From Gelidibacter sp. (GTDB lineage Bacteria > Bacteroidota > Bacteroidia > Flavobacteriales > Flavobacteriaceae): a stretch of 40,020 nucleotides of DNA. Below the pieces are notes generated by a model, which was given only the letters and a program-made list of their open reading frames with translations, was not told where the DNA came from and did not search any database. The stretch lies in assembly GCA_010906935.1 (NCBI GenBank), contig JAAFHC010000046.1, forward strand, positions 1 to 40,020, given 5' to 3'. This document shows, piece after piece, positions 23,954-33,111 of this stretch. Each line of letters begins with the position of its first letter. Position 1 is the stretch's first letter. The position numbers were made by a program, and so were the translations under genes.

Positions 23954-24370
23954 AAGATAAAAGAAAATAGAGAAGAGAAAAAAGACTGCTGAGAACTTTT
24001 AACTTTTAATCCTATCCCCAACCCCTACCGCGGCAGGTAAAATTTCCGAAGTAAAATTTCCGAAGGAAAAGGAGCTTGATTTGAAAATTAAATAGTATTT
24101 ATAGCAAAAAACTTTTAACTTTTAACTTTTAACTTTTAACTTTTATACCTGAATAAAAGAAAAGAGAGAAGAGAAAAAAGACTGCTGAGAACTTTTAATC
24201 CTATCCCCAACCCCTACCGTGACAGGGAAAATTTCCGAAGGAAAGGGAGCTTGATTTGAAAATTAAATAGTATTTATAGCAAAAAACTTTTAACTTTTAA
24301 CTTTTAACTTTTAACTTTTAACTTTTAACTTTTAACTTTTAACTTTTAACTTTTAACTTTTAACTTTTTT
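23948..24370. repeat. Tandem imperfect duplication of a ~203-base unit with heptamer arrays
   Basis: Copy 1 (about 23948-24150) and copy 2 (about 24151-24370) both start GAATAAAAGA. They share GAAAAAAGACTGCTGAGAAC, the phrase ATCCTATCCCCAACCCCTACC, GGAGCTTGATTTGAAAATT and AGTATTTATAGCAAAAAACT, and each ends in a TTTTAAC array (4-5 units in copy 1, about 11 in copy 2). The deacetylase stop codon lies at the start of copy 1. No gene is visible in this gap. Confidence 0.85.
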
Positions 24371-24387
24371 AAGCCCAACGCGCTGTT

Positions 24388-24408
24388 CCCCCTTTGGAGG
24401 TTAGGGGG
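24388..24408. repeat. REP-like GC palindrome, second copy
   Basis: CCCCCTTTGGAGGTTAGGGGG closely matches the element at 18277-18295. It ends right at the stop codon of the thioredoxin-like gene (24409-24411) and could work as its 3' hairpin. Confidence 0.6.
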
Positions 24409-24708
24409 CTAAAGATACTGCTGCACCAAACTAATCAACGTATTGGCATCTTGGTCACCAGATTGGCGCCATTTCATTTCTCCGCCTTTATAAATTATAA
24501 ATGTTGGATTGCCTTTAATTCTAAGTGCATTGGCAAGTGTCTCGTTTTTTTCAATATCAATTTTTATAACTTTCGCTTTATCTCCAAGGGCAGCCGCCAC
24601 ATCTCGTAAAATATCGTGTGCATCGTCAGATTTTTCTTCTTCCCATTCTGCATAAAAATCGATTAACACAGGAATCTCTGAACTAATTAATTCTCCGAAT
24701 TTTGCCAT
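24409..24708 (-). CDS. Thioredoxin-fold protein lacking the CxxC motif
   Basis: This 99-residue protein has the thioredoxin layout: strand PVLIDFYAEW, helix, strand KAKVIKIDIEKNE, the cis-proline loop IKGNPTFIIYKGG (P68) and a C-terminal helix. The active-site segment after W22 reads EEEK where CGPC is expected, and there is no cysteine anywhere in the protein. It therefore cannot do dithiol-disulfide exchange and more likely has a chaperone or binding role. It has no signal peptide, so it is cytoplasmic. A TACATTTG promoter box lies at 24761-24768. Confidence 0.9.
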   Translation of the reverse strand: MAKFGELISSEIPVLIDFYAEWEEEKSDDAHDILRDVAAALGDKAKVIKIDIEKNETLANALRIKGNPTFIIYKGGEMKWRQSGDQDANTLISLVQQYL

Positions 24709-24760
24709 AACCTAACATTTTTTTTGTGAAATGTTTAAAAAAATAAAAGCCTTATACCTA

Positions 24761-24768
24761 CAAATGTA
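24761..24768 (-). promoter_or_regulatory. -7 box of the thioredoxin-like gene
   Basis: TACATTTG on the minus strand fits TAnnTTTG. A TTTG at 24787-24784 is 15 bases away, slightly short for a -33 box. The leader to the ATG at 24708 would be about 45 bases. Confidence 0.5.
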
Positions 24769-24787
24769 ACATTTTTATTGAAACAAA

Positions 24788-26005
24788 CTACACTGGCTTC
24801 CTTTTCAGTGTAATTACAGTTATTTCTGGCCAAATTCCTACACGGCCGGGGAAAGCCAAAAAACCAAAACCGCGATTTACATTGATATACTTTCCAGACT
24901 CCTCATAAATGCCTGCCCATTGCTTGTAAATATATTGCACCGGACTCCATTTGATGCCCGGAATTTCAATCCCAAACTGCATGCCGTGCGTATGTCCGCT
25001 CAAGATGAGGTGGAAATTACTTGGGTGATTTTTTATTTCGGCATCCCAATGAGATGGATCGTGACTCATTAATATTTTAAAATCTTCTTTATTAATTTTT
25101 GAAGAAGCCACATTTAAATCGCCTGCTTTTTTAAATCGCGTTCCCCAATTTTCAACGCCAACCAAGGCAATTTTATCATTTCCTTTCTCCACATAAACAC
25201 TGTTGTTCAACAATAAATTAAATCCGATTTTGGGATGCAACTTTTTGATGGCCTGAAAATTTTGTTGTTTTTCTTCTTCGGAATTAAATTGCACATATTC
25301 CCCATAATCGTGATTTCCCAAAATGGAATATTTGCCTAGTTTGGCTTTCAGTTTGCTAAAATGAGCAATCCAAGGTTCCATTTCTTCGGCAAGATTGTTC
25401 ACCAAATCGCCTGTAAATAAAATGACATCCGATTCCTGTTCATTGATTAAATTGATGCCTTCGGCTATTTTTTCTTCATCGTCAAAACTTCCGCTGTGAA
25501 TGTCGGAAATATGTGTGATTTTAAATCCGTCGAAAGCTTCTGGCAAATCATTAAAATACAAAGTATGATTAATGACCTGATAATTGTATTTTCCGCGCGC
25601 CATTCCATACAAAACCGACATAAAAGGAATGGCTGCCAAACCCAAAGCCACTTTGCTCACAAAGGTTCTTCTTTCTGGAAAAAACTGGGTTGAAGCTGTG
25701 GAAGAAAAATAATTAAAAACCGATTTCGTCATCCTATAAACATCTTCGCCAAAAAGAATTAAAAGTGCAAAAAATTTCGGAATAATGGACAAAACCAACA
25801 ATCCGAAAGCCAGCATTAAGTCTTGCGGAAATCCATGGGCACTGTCAAAAGTTGCCAATTTATAGGTGAAATTTGCCAATATGGCTAAAGAGATCAGCCA
25901 ATAAACTGCAAATGCCATTTTATTTTTGGTGATTGTTTTTAAACTTTGAAAAGCGTAAAAATCGATGACCAAAACAACTGCCACAAAAATAATCCATCTA
26001 ATCAT
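24788..26005 (-). CDS. Membrane-anchored metallophosphoesterase (YkuE/YaeI type)
   Basis: This 405-residue protein has three or more N-terminal membrane segments (within about 1-100) and another near 115-130. A calcineurin-like phosphoesterase domain follows, with the full metal-binding set: THISDIHSGSFDD, LFTGDLVNN, ILGNHDYGEY, ILMSHDPSHWD and LSGHTHGMQFG. Related enzymes act on phospholipid-type substrates such as UDP-diacylglucosamine or undergo envelope roles; the substrate here is not known. The gene stands alone, 79 bases upstream of the thioredoxin-like gene. Confidence 0.92.
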   Translation of the reverse strand: MIRWIIFVAVVLVIDFYAFQSLKTITKNKMAFAVYWLISLAILANFTYKLATFDSAHGFPQDLMLAFGLLVLSIIPKFFALLILFGEDVYRMTKSVFNYFSSTASTQFFPERRTFVSKVALGLAAIPFMSVLYGMARGKYNYQVINHTLYFNDLPEAFDGFKITHISDIHSGSFDDEEKIAEGINLINEQESDVILFTGDLVNNLAEEMEPWIAHFSKLKAKLGKYSILGNHDYGEYVQFNSEEEKQQNFQAIKKLHPKIGFNLLLNNSVYVEKGNDKIALVGVENWGTRFKKAGDLNVASSKINKEDFKILMSHDPSHWDAEIKNHPSNFHLILSGHTHGMQFGIEIPGIKWSPVQYIYKQWAGIYEESGKYINVNRGFGFLAFPGRVGIWPEITVITLKRKPV

Positions 26006-26075
26006 AAAACAAATCTAAATGTATTTTATGATTAATAAAAAGTTGTGACTAATATTAATAGGGTTTTAACAGTTT

Positions 26076-27101
26076 CTATTTGATATACTCTTGTCTGCTT
26101 CCTGCTGCATCAATTTCATAATGAAAATCTATTTCCAACAAACCGGCATCAGAACTATAAGCATCAACTGTACCTGAATTAGAAGCGTCTCTAAATATTC
26201 GGCATACTAAAACGCTTGATAGTGTATTTCCAGATCCTGAAATGGCAGCCAATGGCGTGATATAATGCTTATAAGCAGTAACACTTGTATCTCCAGAACC
26301 AACTGGAGCTATACTTTCTCCATAAACTATAGTAGTATTAATGGGGAAAACAGTATTCACATTTGTCCACACATACTCCAATCCCCAACCTACTATACCT
26401 GCACCAGTATTTTGAGCAACCCAATGTATATGTGGATGAATAGTTGTTCCTTCTTTCCATGCATGAGGCATTTGCATCACAAAATACAATTCTTCTTCTG
26501 CAGCTTTATCAAACCACTGTAAAAAAACACCCTGACTACTGCCATTATTTTTCATTTGATACCATTCTGGGTCTTTCGAACCACCTTTAGTAGTTGAACT
26601 AACAGGAACCTTTAAATCATCATAACGCGTTGCTGTACCTTCATAACTTAATGAACCATCAGCTTCAATATAGGTGTTGTTTGTACCATCCCCAATTCTG
26701 GTGTTTCCGGCATTATCAATCGACATTTTTTCCGTCCCTAATGTTGTAAAGCGTATTTTATCTTCATCTGCACTTTGTTCCACTTCAACTTTGGTATCTC
26801 CATCGGTATCAATAAGTTTGTTATTAGCTACTAACTCCTTCCAAACATTCACATTGTAAAACCAAAAACTTTGTGAGGTGATGTCAAAAACCAATAAACC
26901 ATTTGCAGGGGTAGCAATAGCTGTTCTTTCACTGGTAAGCATTCTGGGAATTAGCACACCTTTTGCGTTAGATTGTATGTCTAACATAGATGATACATCT
27001 GGGTTTATAGTGCCAATACCCACTTGGGCAAAAGTTTCCATACCAAGCATTAAAAATACAATTACCACTGTACTTAAAACATATTTATTTAGCGTTTTCA
27101 T
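26076..27101 (-). CDS. Secreted protein with a phage-virion-like C-terminal domain
   Basis: This 341-residue protein starts with a signal peptide (MKTLNKYVLSTVVIVFLMLG, cleavage after TFAQ). VGIGTINPDVSSMLDIQSNA and KGVLIPRMLTSERTAI follow, the head region common to flavobacterial surface and fibre-like proteins. The C-terminal ~170 residues (QMPHAWKEGTTIHPHIHW, GLEYVWTNVN, VCRIFRDASNSG and LEIDFHYEIDAAGSRQEYIK) resemble a domain I have seen in phage structural proteins; this recollection was not checked. It is the third gene of an operon with a T9SS-sorted protein. It lacks an obvious sorting domain of its own. Confidence 0.75.
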   Translation of the reverse strand: MKTLNKYVLSTVVIVFLMLGMETFAQVGIGTINPDVSSMLDIQSNAKGVLIPRMLTSERTAIATPANGLLVFDITSQSFWFYNVNVWKELVANNKLIDTDGDTKVEVEQSADEDKIRFTTLGTEKMSIDNAGNTRIGDGTNNTYIEADGSLSYEGTATRYDDLKVPVSSTTKGGSKDPEWYQMKNNGSSQGVFLQWFDKAAEEELYFVMQMPHAWKEGTTIHPHIHWVAQNTGAGIVGWGLEYVWTNVNTVFPINTTIVYGESIAPVGSGDTSVTAYKHYITPLAAISGSGNTLSSVLVCRIFRDASNSGTVDAYSSDAGLLEIDFHYEIDAAGSRQEYIK

Positions 27102-27114
27102 CTCCCTAATTTTT
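27048..27114 (-). repeat. Duplicated signal-peptide cassette, copy 1
   Basis: These 67 bases are identical to 27957-28023, exactly 909 bases away. They cover 13 bases upstream of the ATG and the first ~18 codons of the 341-residue protein. Similarity continues at lower identity through FAQVGIGT. Confidence 0.95.
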
Positions 27115-27179
27115 ATTTATTTATTTATTGACAATTTTAAATGTTTCTTATAATAAAAATCTAATTTAATAAATTACAA

Positions 27180-28010
27180 TTACAAACCCATAGCGAAAAA
27201 ATTCAAACTCTTTACTGTAAAATTTTTACTTGCCGTTGTATTACCTATTTGCAATTGAACCTTATCGTTGGTTTTTAATTCAAGCATAATGTGTAACGAT
27301 GAAAATTGAGTCCCCGAGGATGACCCAAGAACTTTTCCAGTAGTTATTACCGTGCCATTTAAAGCCACTCCAAATACAAATACATTATTTCCCGTTTCGG
27401 GTGTGCCACTTACAGTTATTGCCATGTGAAACATTTTTGTAGTTGCACCTGTATATTTTAATGTGCCATCATTTGCACCACCATTATCAAATTCATAAGC
27501 ACCCATTGTTAATGTAGTTGCTGGATTTACTGCTACCATATTTGTAGTCCCATCAGATTGTGAAGCCATAGTAATTATCGAACCCGTAGTACTAAAATAT
27601 GAAATTTCGCCCATTGGTACCATTATTCTTCCAGTAGGTATTAAATTGCCGGTAAAAGTTTTATTACCTGCAATAATTTGGTTTGTAGTAAGATCTACAT
27701 AACCGCCGGCTGCTGCTAAAGCCACCCAAACAGTACCATCCCAATAATAATATACTTTCAGGGTGGTATCAAACACCAACATTCCTGCTTCTGCAGGAAG
27801 TAGCGTAATTAACAAGGTTGCTCCTAAAGTATTTCTTTCTACAGTAGTCATTCTTGGAGGTAGAAATCCTTTTGTTGTCGAAGTTATATCAACTTGAGAA
27901 TTGTTGTTAGGCATTGTTGTTCCAATACCAACTTGTGCAAAAGTTTCTATACCAATCATTAAAAATACAATTACCACTGTACTTAAAACATATTTATTTA
28001 GCGTTTTCAT
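27180..28010 (-). CDS. Secreted protein with possible C1q/TNF-like jelly-roll end
   Basis: This 276-residue protein has a signal peptide almost identical to that of its downstream neighbour. VGIGTTMPNNNSQVDITSTT and KGFLPPRMTTVERNTL follow, then YYYWDGTVWVALAA. The C-terminal ~130 residues (KYTGATTKMFHMAITVSG, VFVFGVALNGTVITTG, MLELKTNDKVQLQIGN and NFFAMGL) have the strand pattern of C1q/TNF-like or phage-fibre trimer domains; this is inferred from pattern. The start codon is only 14 bases after the T9SS protein's stop, so the three genes form an operon. Confidence 0.75.
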   Translation of the reverse strand: MKTLNKYVLSTVVIVFLMIGIETFAQVGIGTTMPNNNSQVDITSTTKGFLPPRMTTVERNTLGATLLITLLPAEAGMLVFDTTLKVYYYWDGTVWVALAAAGGYVDLTTNQIIAGNKTFTGNLIPTGRIMVPMGEISYFSTTGSIITMASQSDGTTNMVAVNPATTLTMGAYEFDNGGANDGTLKYTGATTKMFHMAITVSGTPETGNNVFVFGVALNGTVITTGKVLGSSSGTQFSSLHIMLELKTNDKVQLQIGNTTASKNFTVKSLNFFAMGL

Positions 28011-28023
28011 CTCCCTAATTTTT
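27957..28023 (-). repeat. Duplicated signal-peptide cassette, copy 2
   Basis: This is the second identical 67-base copy, covering the upstream bases, the ATG and the signal peptide codons of the 276-residue protein. The mature parts of the two proteins differ widely, so the identity points to recent duplication or gene conversion of the 5' end. Confidence 0.95.
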
Positions 28024-28024
28024 T

Positions 28025-29968
28025 TTATTTATTTACAATTTTAAAAGTTTCTTTTCCCAATTCCGATTCCACAATGACCATATAAACTCCTTTTGGATAT
28101 TGAAAAGGAATCACAATAACATTTTTACCTGGCTCATTGCCTTTTGCCTGTTTTATTTGCTGGCCTAAAATGTTATAGATGGAAATATTGTTTACCTGCA
28201 AATCATTTTTTGTTTTAACAATAAGGCTGCCATTTTCATGATAATAAACGATGGTTTTTTCTATTGGAGTGTTAACTTCAATGGCGATATCTTCATCAAC
28301 TACTGTTGCGTATTTATCCTTAAAAACAATGCTAAACCTATCCAAATAATTTCCCGGTGACAAGTTTGGCGAAAATTTATTAGTGCTTATATCGTAAGTT
28401 ATATTTGCCTTTTTATCTTTAATAAACACTTTACCCGTAAAATTTTCCAGCGCATCAATCATAATATTATGCGTACCTTCTTGCGTAATTTTTAAGCCTA
28501 TAGGAAATTCATATGTATTGTCATAAGCTCCAACACCTTGTATGACATATTTTTTAGTATGGTCATCTTCTATGATAAAAAATAATTCATCTTTTCTTGG
28601 TTCCCTCATTAAAGCATCATAACCTCGGTTGTAGTTTAAATCGGCAGGAGAATTTGGCACAAACCCCAAAGCCAGTTGCCTATGAAACTTTTCAGGGTCT
28701 TCGTAGCCAATTCTAATAATACTTTTCAAATCCAAATTTTGAATCGATTTTTCATTTTTTAATTTTGACGTTTTGTAAAAGAAGGAATCGACTGAATTTT
28801 CTATTTTAAAAATCCTTTGTGTATTATCAAAAACGATATTATTAGAATTTACAGCTTCAACAAAAAACCCTTGACCAACCGCCAAATACACAGTTGGTTT
28901 TGTTAACCCAGTAAAATTTCCAAGGCCTGCAATTAAAGATAAAGGAACTGTCGGAAGAACTCCTGTTGTTGAATTGACCGTCGCATAACCTCCCAAATAA
29001 CCTGCCAAATAATGTGTGCCAGTACCACCATCAACCCAAATTTCAATTTGGTTTACACTAGCATTTTGACCAATAAACTTTGAAATATCCAACGCAGAAG
29101 GATAAGGATTTCCCAATAAAACAGCTTGCCCACTTGCAATTGTAAAGGAAAAATCACCATTATTAGGTGTTCCTTTAAAAACATAATTTTGGTTGGCTGC
29201 ACCGGTTCCTGTTCCTTTCATGGTGAAACCCAAACCTGTTGCTATTGCACTGTTTTCATATATTTTATCCCAACCGGCATAACCAATAGTATTAGGAGAA
29301 TAAGTATACAACCATCTGTTACTTATGGTTATGGGATTTGTTGCTAAACCGTCAAGACCAGAAGTATACTGAACCAATGCTGGTGAAAACGGGTTTGAGC
29401 CAGCGTCAGTTCCATCAAACAACCCTTCATTTAACTTAAATGTTCCCGCACTTGTATTCACCGGTGACGACCAATAATTGTAGCCTGTAGTTGTTGAAAT
29501 TCCTTGCTGGTCGCGCAGTAATTTACCGGGGCCAGAATTAGCGACATTATTCGTTTGTAACAACTGGGATTCCCCAATCAAGCGTAAATCACCATTGGTT
29601 AAAGCAACTGCATTTGCTACATTTAATTCAAAAGCATCAATTACAGAAACACCTTTAAAAGTATTATTTACCACTAAATTATAAAAGTTTACTTTAAGTG
29701 CCGAACCTTTAATTTCCTGAATTGCGGTCGAACTGGTAAAATAAGTTGTGGAGGTAGCTGCTGCTGAAGTTGTTAAATTATTTACAAAATTACCTTTTAG
29801 ATATAAATCTCCTTCATTATCATGCGTCCCATCATTGGTATATTCACCGCCAAAATAAACAGTTGTATTGTTCAGAATTTTAAGTGAGCCTTTATTGACA
29901 ATTTGTGAAAATCCGAGAGATTTACAAATAAAAAACAAAACAAAGAAAACTAAGTAATTTTGTTTCAT
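28025..29968 (-). CDS. T9SS-secreted surface protein with type A sorting domain
   Basis: This 647-residue protein has a signal peptide (MKQNYLVFFVLFFICKSLGF) and a long beta-rich central part (YWSSPVNTSAGTF, SGQAVLLGNPYPSALDISK and FFVEAVNSN are typical of flavobacterial surface proteins). A C-terminal Por sorting domain has ISIYNILGQQIKQAKGN and YPKGVYMVIVESELGKETFK. The last ~80 residues direct export through the type IX system and are removed at the surface. It is the first gene of a three-gene operon with the two secreted proteins downstream. Its exact role is unknown; adhesion or surface display would fit. Confidence 0.9.
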   Translation of the reverse strand: MKQNYLVFFVLFFICKSLGFSQIVNKGSLKILNNTTVYFGGEYTNDGTHDNEGDLYLKGNFVNNLTTSAAATSTTYFTSSTAIQEIKGSALKVNFYNLVVNNTFKGVSVIDAFELNVANAVALTNGDLRLIGESQLLQTNNVANSGPGKLLRDQQGISTTTGYNYWSSPVNTSAGTFKLNEGLFDGTDAGSNPFSPALVQYTSGLDGLATNPITISNRWLYTYSPNTIGYAGWDKIYENSAIATGLGFTMKGTGTGAANQNYVFKGTPNNGDFSFTIASGQAVLLGNPYPSALDISKFIGQNASVNQIEIWVDGGTGTHYLAGYLGGYATVNSTTGVLPTVPLSLIAGLGNFTGLTKPTVYLAVGQGFFVEAVNSNNIVFDNTQRIFKIENSVDSFFYKTSKLKNEKSIQNLDLKSIIRIGYEDPEKFHRQLALGFVPNSPADLNYNRGYDALMREPRKDELFFIIEDDHTKKYVIQGVGAYDNTYEFPIGLKITQEGTHNIMIDALENFTGKVFIKDKKANITYDISTNKFSPNLSPGNYLDRFSIVFKDKYATVVDEDIAIEVNTPIEKTIVYYHENGSLIVKTKNDLQVNNISIYNILGQQIKQAKGNEPGKNVIVIPFQYPKGVYMVIVESELGKETFKIVNK

Positions 29969-30094
29969 AACTTTGTGACTTTAGTTAGTAAATATAAAGG
30001 TATAACAAAATAGCTATATCTTCAATGATATTCCTCAGTATTTAAAAAAAATATTTATTTTAACAGTTTAGATAACAGTTTATTACAAAAACGC

Positions 30095-32926
30095 ATGCAA
30101 CAAAAACGCCTTTTCCTTTTAGATGCCTACGCTTTAATTTTTCGTGGATATTATGCGCTTATTAAGAACCCGAGAATCAATTCAAAAGGAATGGACACTT
30201 CCGCCATAATGGGATTTGTGAATTCTTTGCTCGATGTCATAAAACGTGAAAAACCAGATCATTTGGCGGTGGCTTTTGATAGAGGAGGTTCCCACATTCG
30301 TTCTGAAGCTTTTCCTGAATATAAAAAAAACCGACTAGAAACTCCGGAAGCCATTAGAATTGCTGTGCCTTATATTCATAAAATTTTGGAAGCCATGCAC
30401 ATTCCCATTATTGAAAAAGAGGGTTTTGAAGCCGACGATTTAATTGGAACACTTGCCAAACAGGCTGAAAAAGAAGGCTTTAAAACCTATATGGTGACGC
30501 CAGACAAAGATTTTGCGCAATTGGTTTCGGAAAATATTTTTATGTACAAACCATCAAGAATGGGCAATGGCATTGAAATATGGGGAATTCCCGAAGTTCA
30601 GGAAAAATTTGAAGTTGATCGCCCGGAACAAGTTATTGATTTTTTGGGAATGATGGGCGATGCCATCGACAATATTCCGGGATTGCCGGGTGTTGGGGAA
30701 AAAACTGCCAAAAAGTTTATCAAAGAATATGGCAGCATGGAAAACCTTTTGGCTCATTCTCATGAGCTTCAGGGTAAAATGCGAGAAAAAGTGGAAGAAA
30801 ATAAAGAGCTTGGATTGCTTTCCAAAAAATTGGCGACCATTTTATTGGACTGTCCAGTGACCTTTAATGAAAAAGATTATGAGCTAAATCATCCCGATTT
30901 TGAAAAAGTAAATGAAATTTTAAAAGAATTGGAATTCCGGAGAATTGCCGAAAGCTTTAATACTATTTTTAAATTGCCTTCAGAACCAGAAAAAAATACT
31001 CAAAAAGAAGCAACTGCGGAAGCTAAAAAACAACAACCTGCAGCAGAACATCAATTCGATTTATTTTCGTCTTCAGAAAATGTTGCAGCCAACGAAACCT
31101 TTTCCGCAGGGGATAAAACCACCGAAAACACCAACCATTTATACCAATCTGTAAATTCACCTTTCTCCCGAAAATTGCTTCTGGAGAAATTATTGTCGCA
31201 AAAATCGGTAAGTTTCTATATTGAAACCATTGGGGAAGATTTGTTTGAAACCGATTTGGCAGGAATCGCTTTCTCCTATGAAAAAGGAAAAGGCTATTTT
31301 GTGGCACTTTCTGAAAACAAGGCAGAAACTCAAGCAATTTTAGAAGAATTCCGTCCGTTTTTTGAAAATGAGAACATTGAAAAAGTTGGACACGACCTAA
31401 AAAACAGCATAAAAATTCTCAGCAATCATCAAATTGAAGTCCAAGGGAAATTGTTCGACATTATGCTGGCGCATTATTTGATAAATCCTGATATGCGCCA
31501 CGATTTAATAGTGCTCACGGAAACTTATTTGAATTACAAACCCATTAATTTAGACGCTTTTGTGGGTAAAAAAGGAAAAAACCAGATTTCCATTCGCGAA
31601 ATAGACCTCAAAAAACAAACCGAATATGCCGTTGAAAATGCCGATGTTACGTTTCAGCTTAAAGATTTTTTCGAAAAAGAATTGAACAGTTCAAACCTTA
31701 TAAAACTATTTGATGACATTGAAATGCCTTTGCTTCCTGTTTTGGCAGCTATGGAATTGGAAGGCATAAAAATGGATGCCGAATTTTTAAGCTCTCTTTC
31801 TGAAAAATTGGTGGAAGATATTCATCAGTTAGAAACTGATATTTACAAAGAAACTGCTATTGAATTTAATTTGGCTTCCCCAAAACAATTGGGCGATGTG
31901 TTGTTTGAACATTTAAAACTGATTGACAAACCTAAGAAAACCAAAACCGGACAGTATGCAACCGGTGAAGAAATTTTATCGAAACTGGCAACAAAACACC
32001 AAATCGTAAAAGACATTTTAGAATGGCGCGGATTGGTAAAACTAAAAAACACCTATGTTGATGCGTTGCCAAATCAAATAGACAAAAAAACAGGAAGAAT
32101 TCACACCACTTACAGTCAGGCCGTTGCGGCAACCGGAAGGTTGAGTTCCATAAACCCAAACCTGCAAAATATTCCGATGCGGACAGAACGCGGTCGTCAG
32201 GTGAGAAAAGCATTTGTTGCACGAGATGAAAATTATACTTTATTGGCTGCCGATTATTCCCAAATTGAATTGCGCATTATAGCAGCTTTAAGCGAAGATG
32301 AAGGAATGATTGAGTCCTTCAGAAATTTGCAAGATATTCACGCTGCAACAGCCGCCAAAATTTTTGGTATTCCTTTAAATGAAGTCACCAGAACCCAACG
32401 CGGAGAAGCAAAAGCAGTGAATTTCGGAATTATATATGGACAAGGCGCTTTTACCTTGGCAGAGCAATTAAACAAATCACGATCAGAGGCAAAAGATTTA
32501 ATAGACAATTATTACAAAACATTTCCAAAATTAAAAGAATATATCGCCAATCAGGTTGCATTTGCGCGTGAAGACGGTTATGTTGAAACCATTTTAGGAC
32601 GTCGCAGGTATTTAAAAAACATCAATTCCCAAAACGCGGTTGTTAGGGCCGGAGATGAAAGAAACGCCGTAAATGCGCCAATCCAGGGAAGCGCAGCAGA
32701 TATTATTAAAATTGCAATGATCAATATTCATAAAATGCTGAAGGCAGGAAATTATAAATCTAAAATGTTATTGCAAGTGCATGATGAGTTGGTTTTTGAT
32801 GTTTATAAAGAAGAACTTTCTGTTTTAAAACCTAAGATTAAACATGAAATGGAACACGCTTACACGCTTGCCGTTCCTTTAATTGTTGAATTGGATGAAG
32901 GTGAAAATTGGCTGGAAGCACATTAA
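30095..32926 (+). CDS. polA: DNA polymerase I with degenerate proofreading domain
   Basis: This 943-residue enzyme has three domains. The 5' nuclease (1-~290) has LLDAYALIFRGYY, GFEADDLIGT, TPDKDFAQLV and GVGEKTAKKFIKEYG. A linker rich in Glu/Gln/Ala (about 300-355) follows. The polymerase has LLAADYSQIELRI with D720, RGEAKAVNFGIIYGQG and QVHDELVFDV with D897. The 3'-5' exonuclease fold between them has lost metal ligands: the DxE motif reads Y375-I-E377, the NLKxD motif reads DLKNS (S438), and YxxxD reads YAVEN (N515). By comparison with E. coli D355, D424 and D501, proofreading should be absent. It should still repair DNA and remove Okazaki primers. Confidence 0.95.
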   Translation: MQQKRLFLLDAYALIFRGYYALIKNPRINSKGMDTSAIMGFVNSLLDVIKREKPDHLAVAFDRGGSHIRSEAFPEYKKNRLETPEAIRIAVPYIHKILEAMHIPIIEKEGFEADDLIGTLAKQAEKEGFKTYMVTPDKDFAQLVSENIFMYKPSRMGNGIEIWGIPEVQEKFEVDRPEQVIDFLGMMGDAIDNIPGLPGVGEKTAKKFIKEYGSMENLLAHSHELQGKMREKVEENKELGLLSKKLATILLDCPVTFNEKDYELNHPDFEKVNEILKELEFRRIAESFNTIFKLPSEPEKNTQKEATAEAKKQQPAAEHQFDLFSSSENVAANETFSAGDKTTENTNHLYQSVNSPFSRKLLLEKLLSQKSVSFYIETIGEDLFETDLAGIAFSYEKGKGYFVALSENKAETQAILEEFRPFFENENIEKVGHDLKNSIKILSNHQIEVQGKLFDIMLAHYLINPDMRHDLIVLTETYLNYKPINLDAFVGKKGKNQISIREIDLKKQTEYAVENADVTFQLKDFFEKELNSSNLIKLFDDIEMPLLPVLAAMELEGIKMDAEFLSSLSEKLVEDIHQLETDIYKETAIEFNLASPKQLGDVLFEHLKLIDKPKKTKTGQYATGEEILSKLATKHQIVKDILEWRGLVKLKNTYVDALPNQIDKKTGRIHTTYSQAVAATGRLSSINPNLQNIPMRTERGRQVRKAFVARDENYTLLAADYSQIELRIIAALSEDEGMIESFRNLQDIHAATAAKIFGIPLNEVTRTQRGEAKAVNFGIIYGQGAFTLAEQLNKSRSEAKDLIDNYYKTFPKLKEYIANQVAFAREDGYVETILGRRRYLKNINSQNAVVRAGDERNAVNAPIQGSAADIIKIAMINIHKMLKAGNYKSKMLLQVHDELVFDVYKEELSVLKPKIKHEMEHAYTLAVPLIVELDEGENWLEAH

Positions 32927-33111
32927 TTGTGTAATTGTTTAATTGTGGCTGAAAATGGAATAGTGAGAAATTTCAGGAATGCAAATTTTGATTTTCGACT
33001 TTGAGAATTCGAAACACTGCAACATTTTGGCTTTTTGACTTTAAAACTTTAAAACTTTCCAACGATTCAATAGTTAAACGATTCAACAAATAAACTTTTT
33101 TAAAAACCCTA
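32927..33111. other. Repeat-rich gap between polA and rplM
   Basis: This gap holds short iterated phrases: TTGTGTAATTGTTTAATTGTG near 32925-32947, ACTTTAAAACTTTAAAACTTT near 33040-33058, and two copies of AACGATTCAA (33060-33069 and 33077-33086). The last is a reverse-complement relative of the phrase between dtd and rsgA. I see no gene or strong terminator for polA here. Confidence 0.5.
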
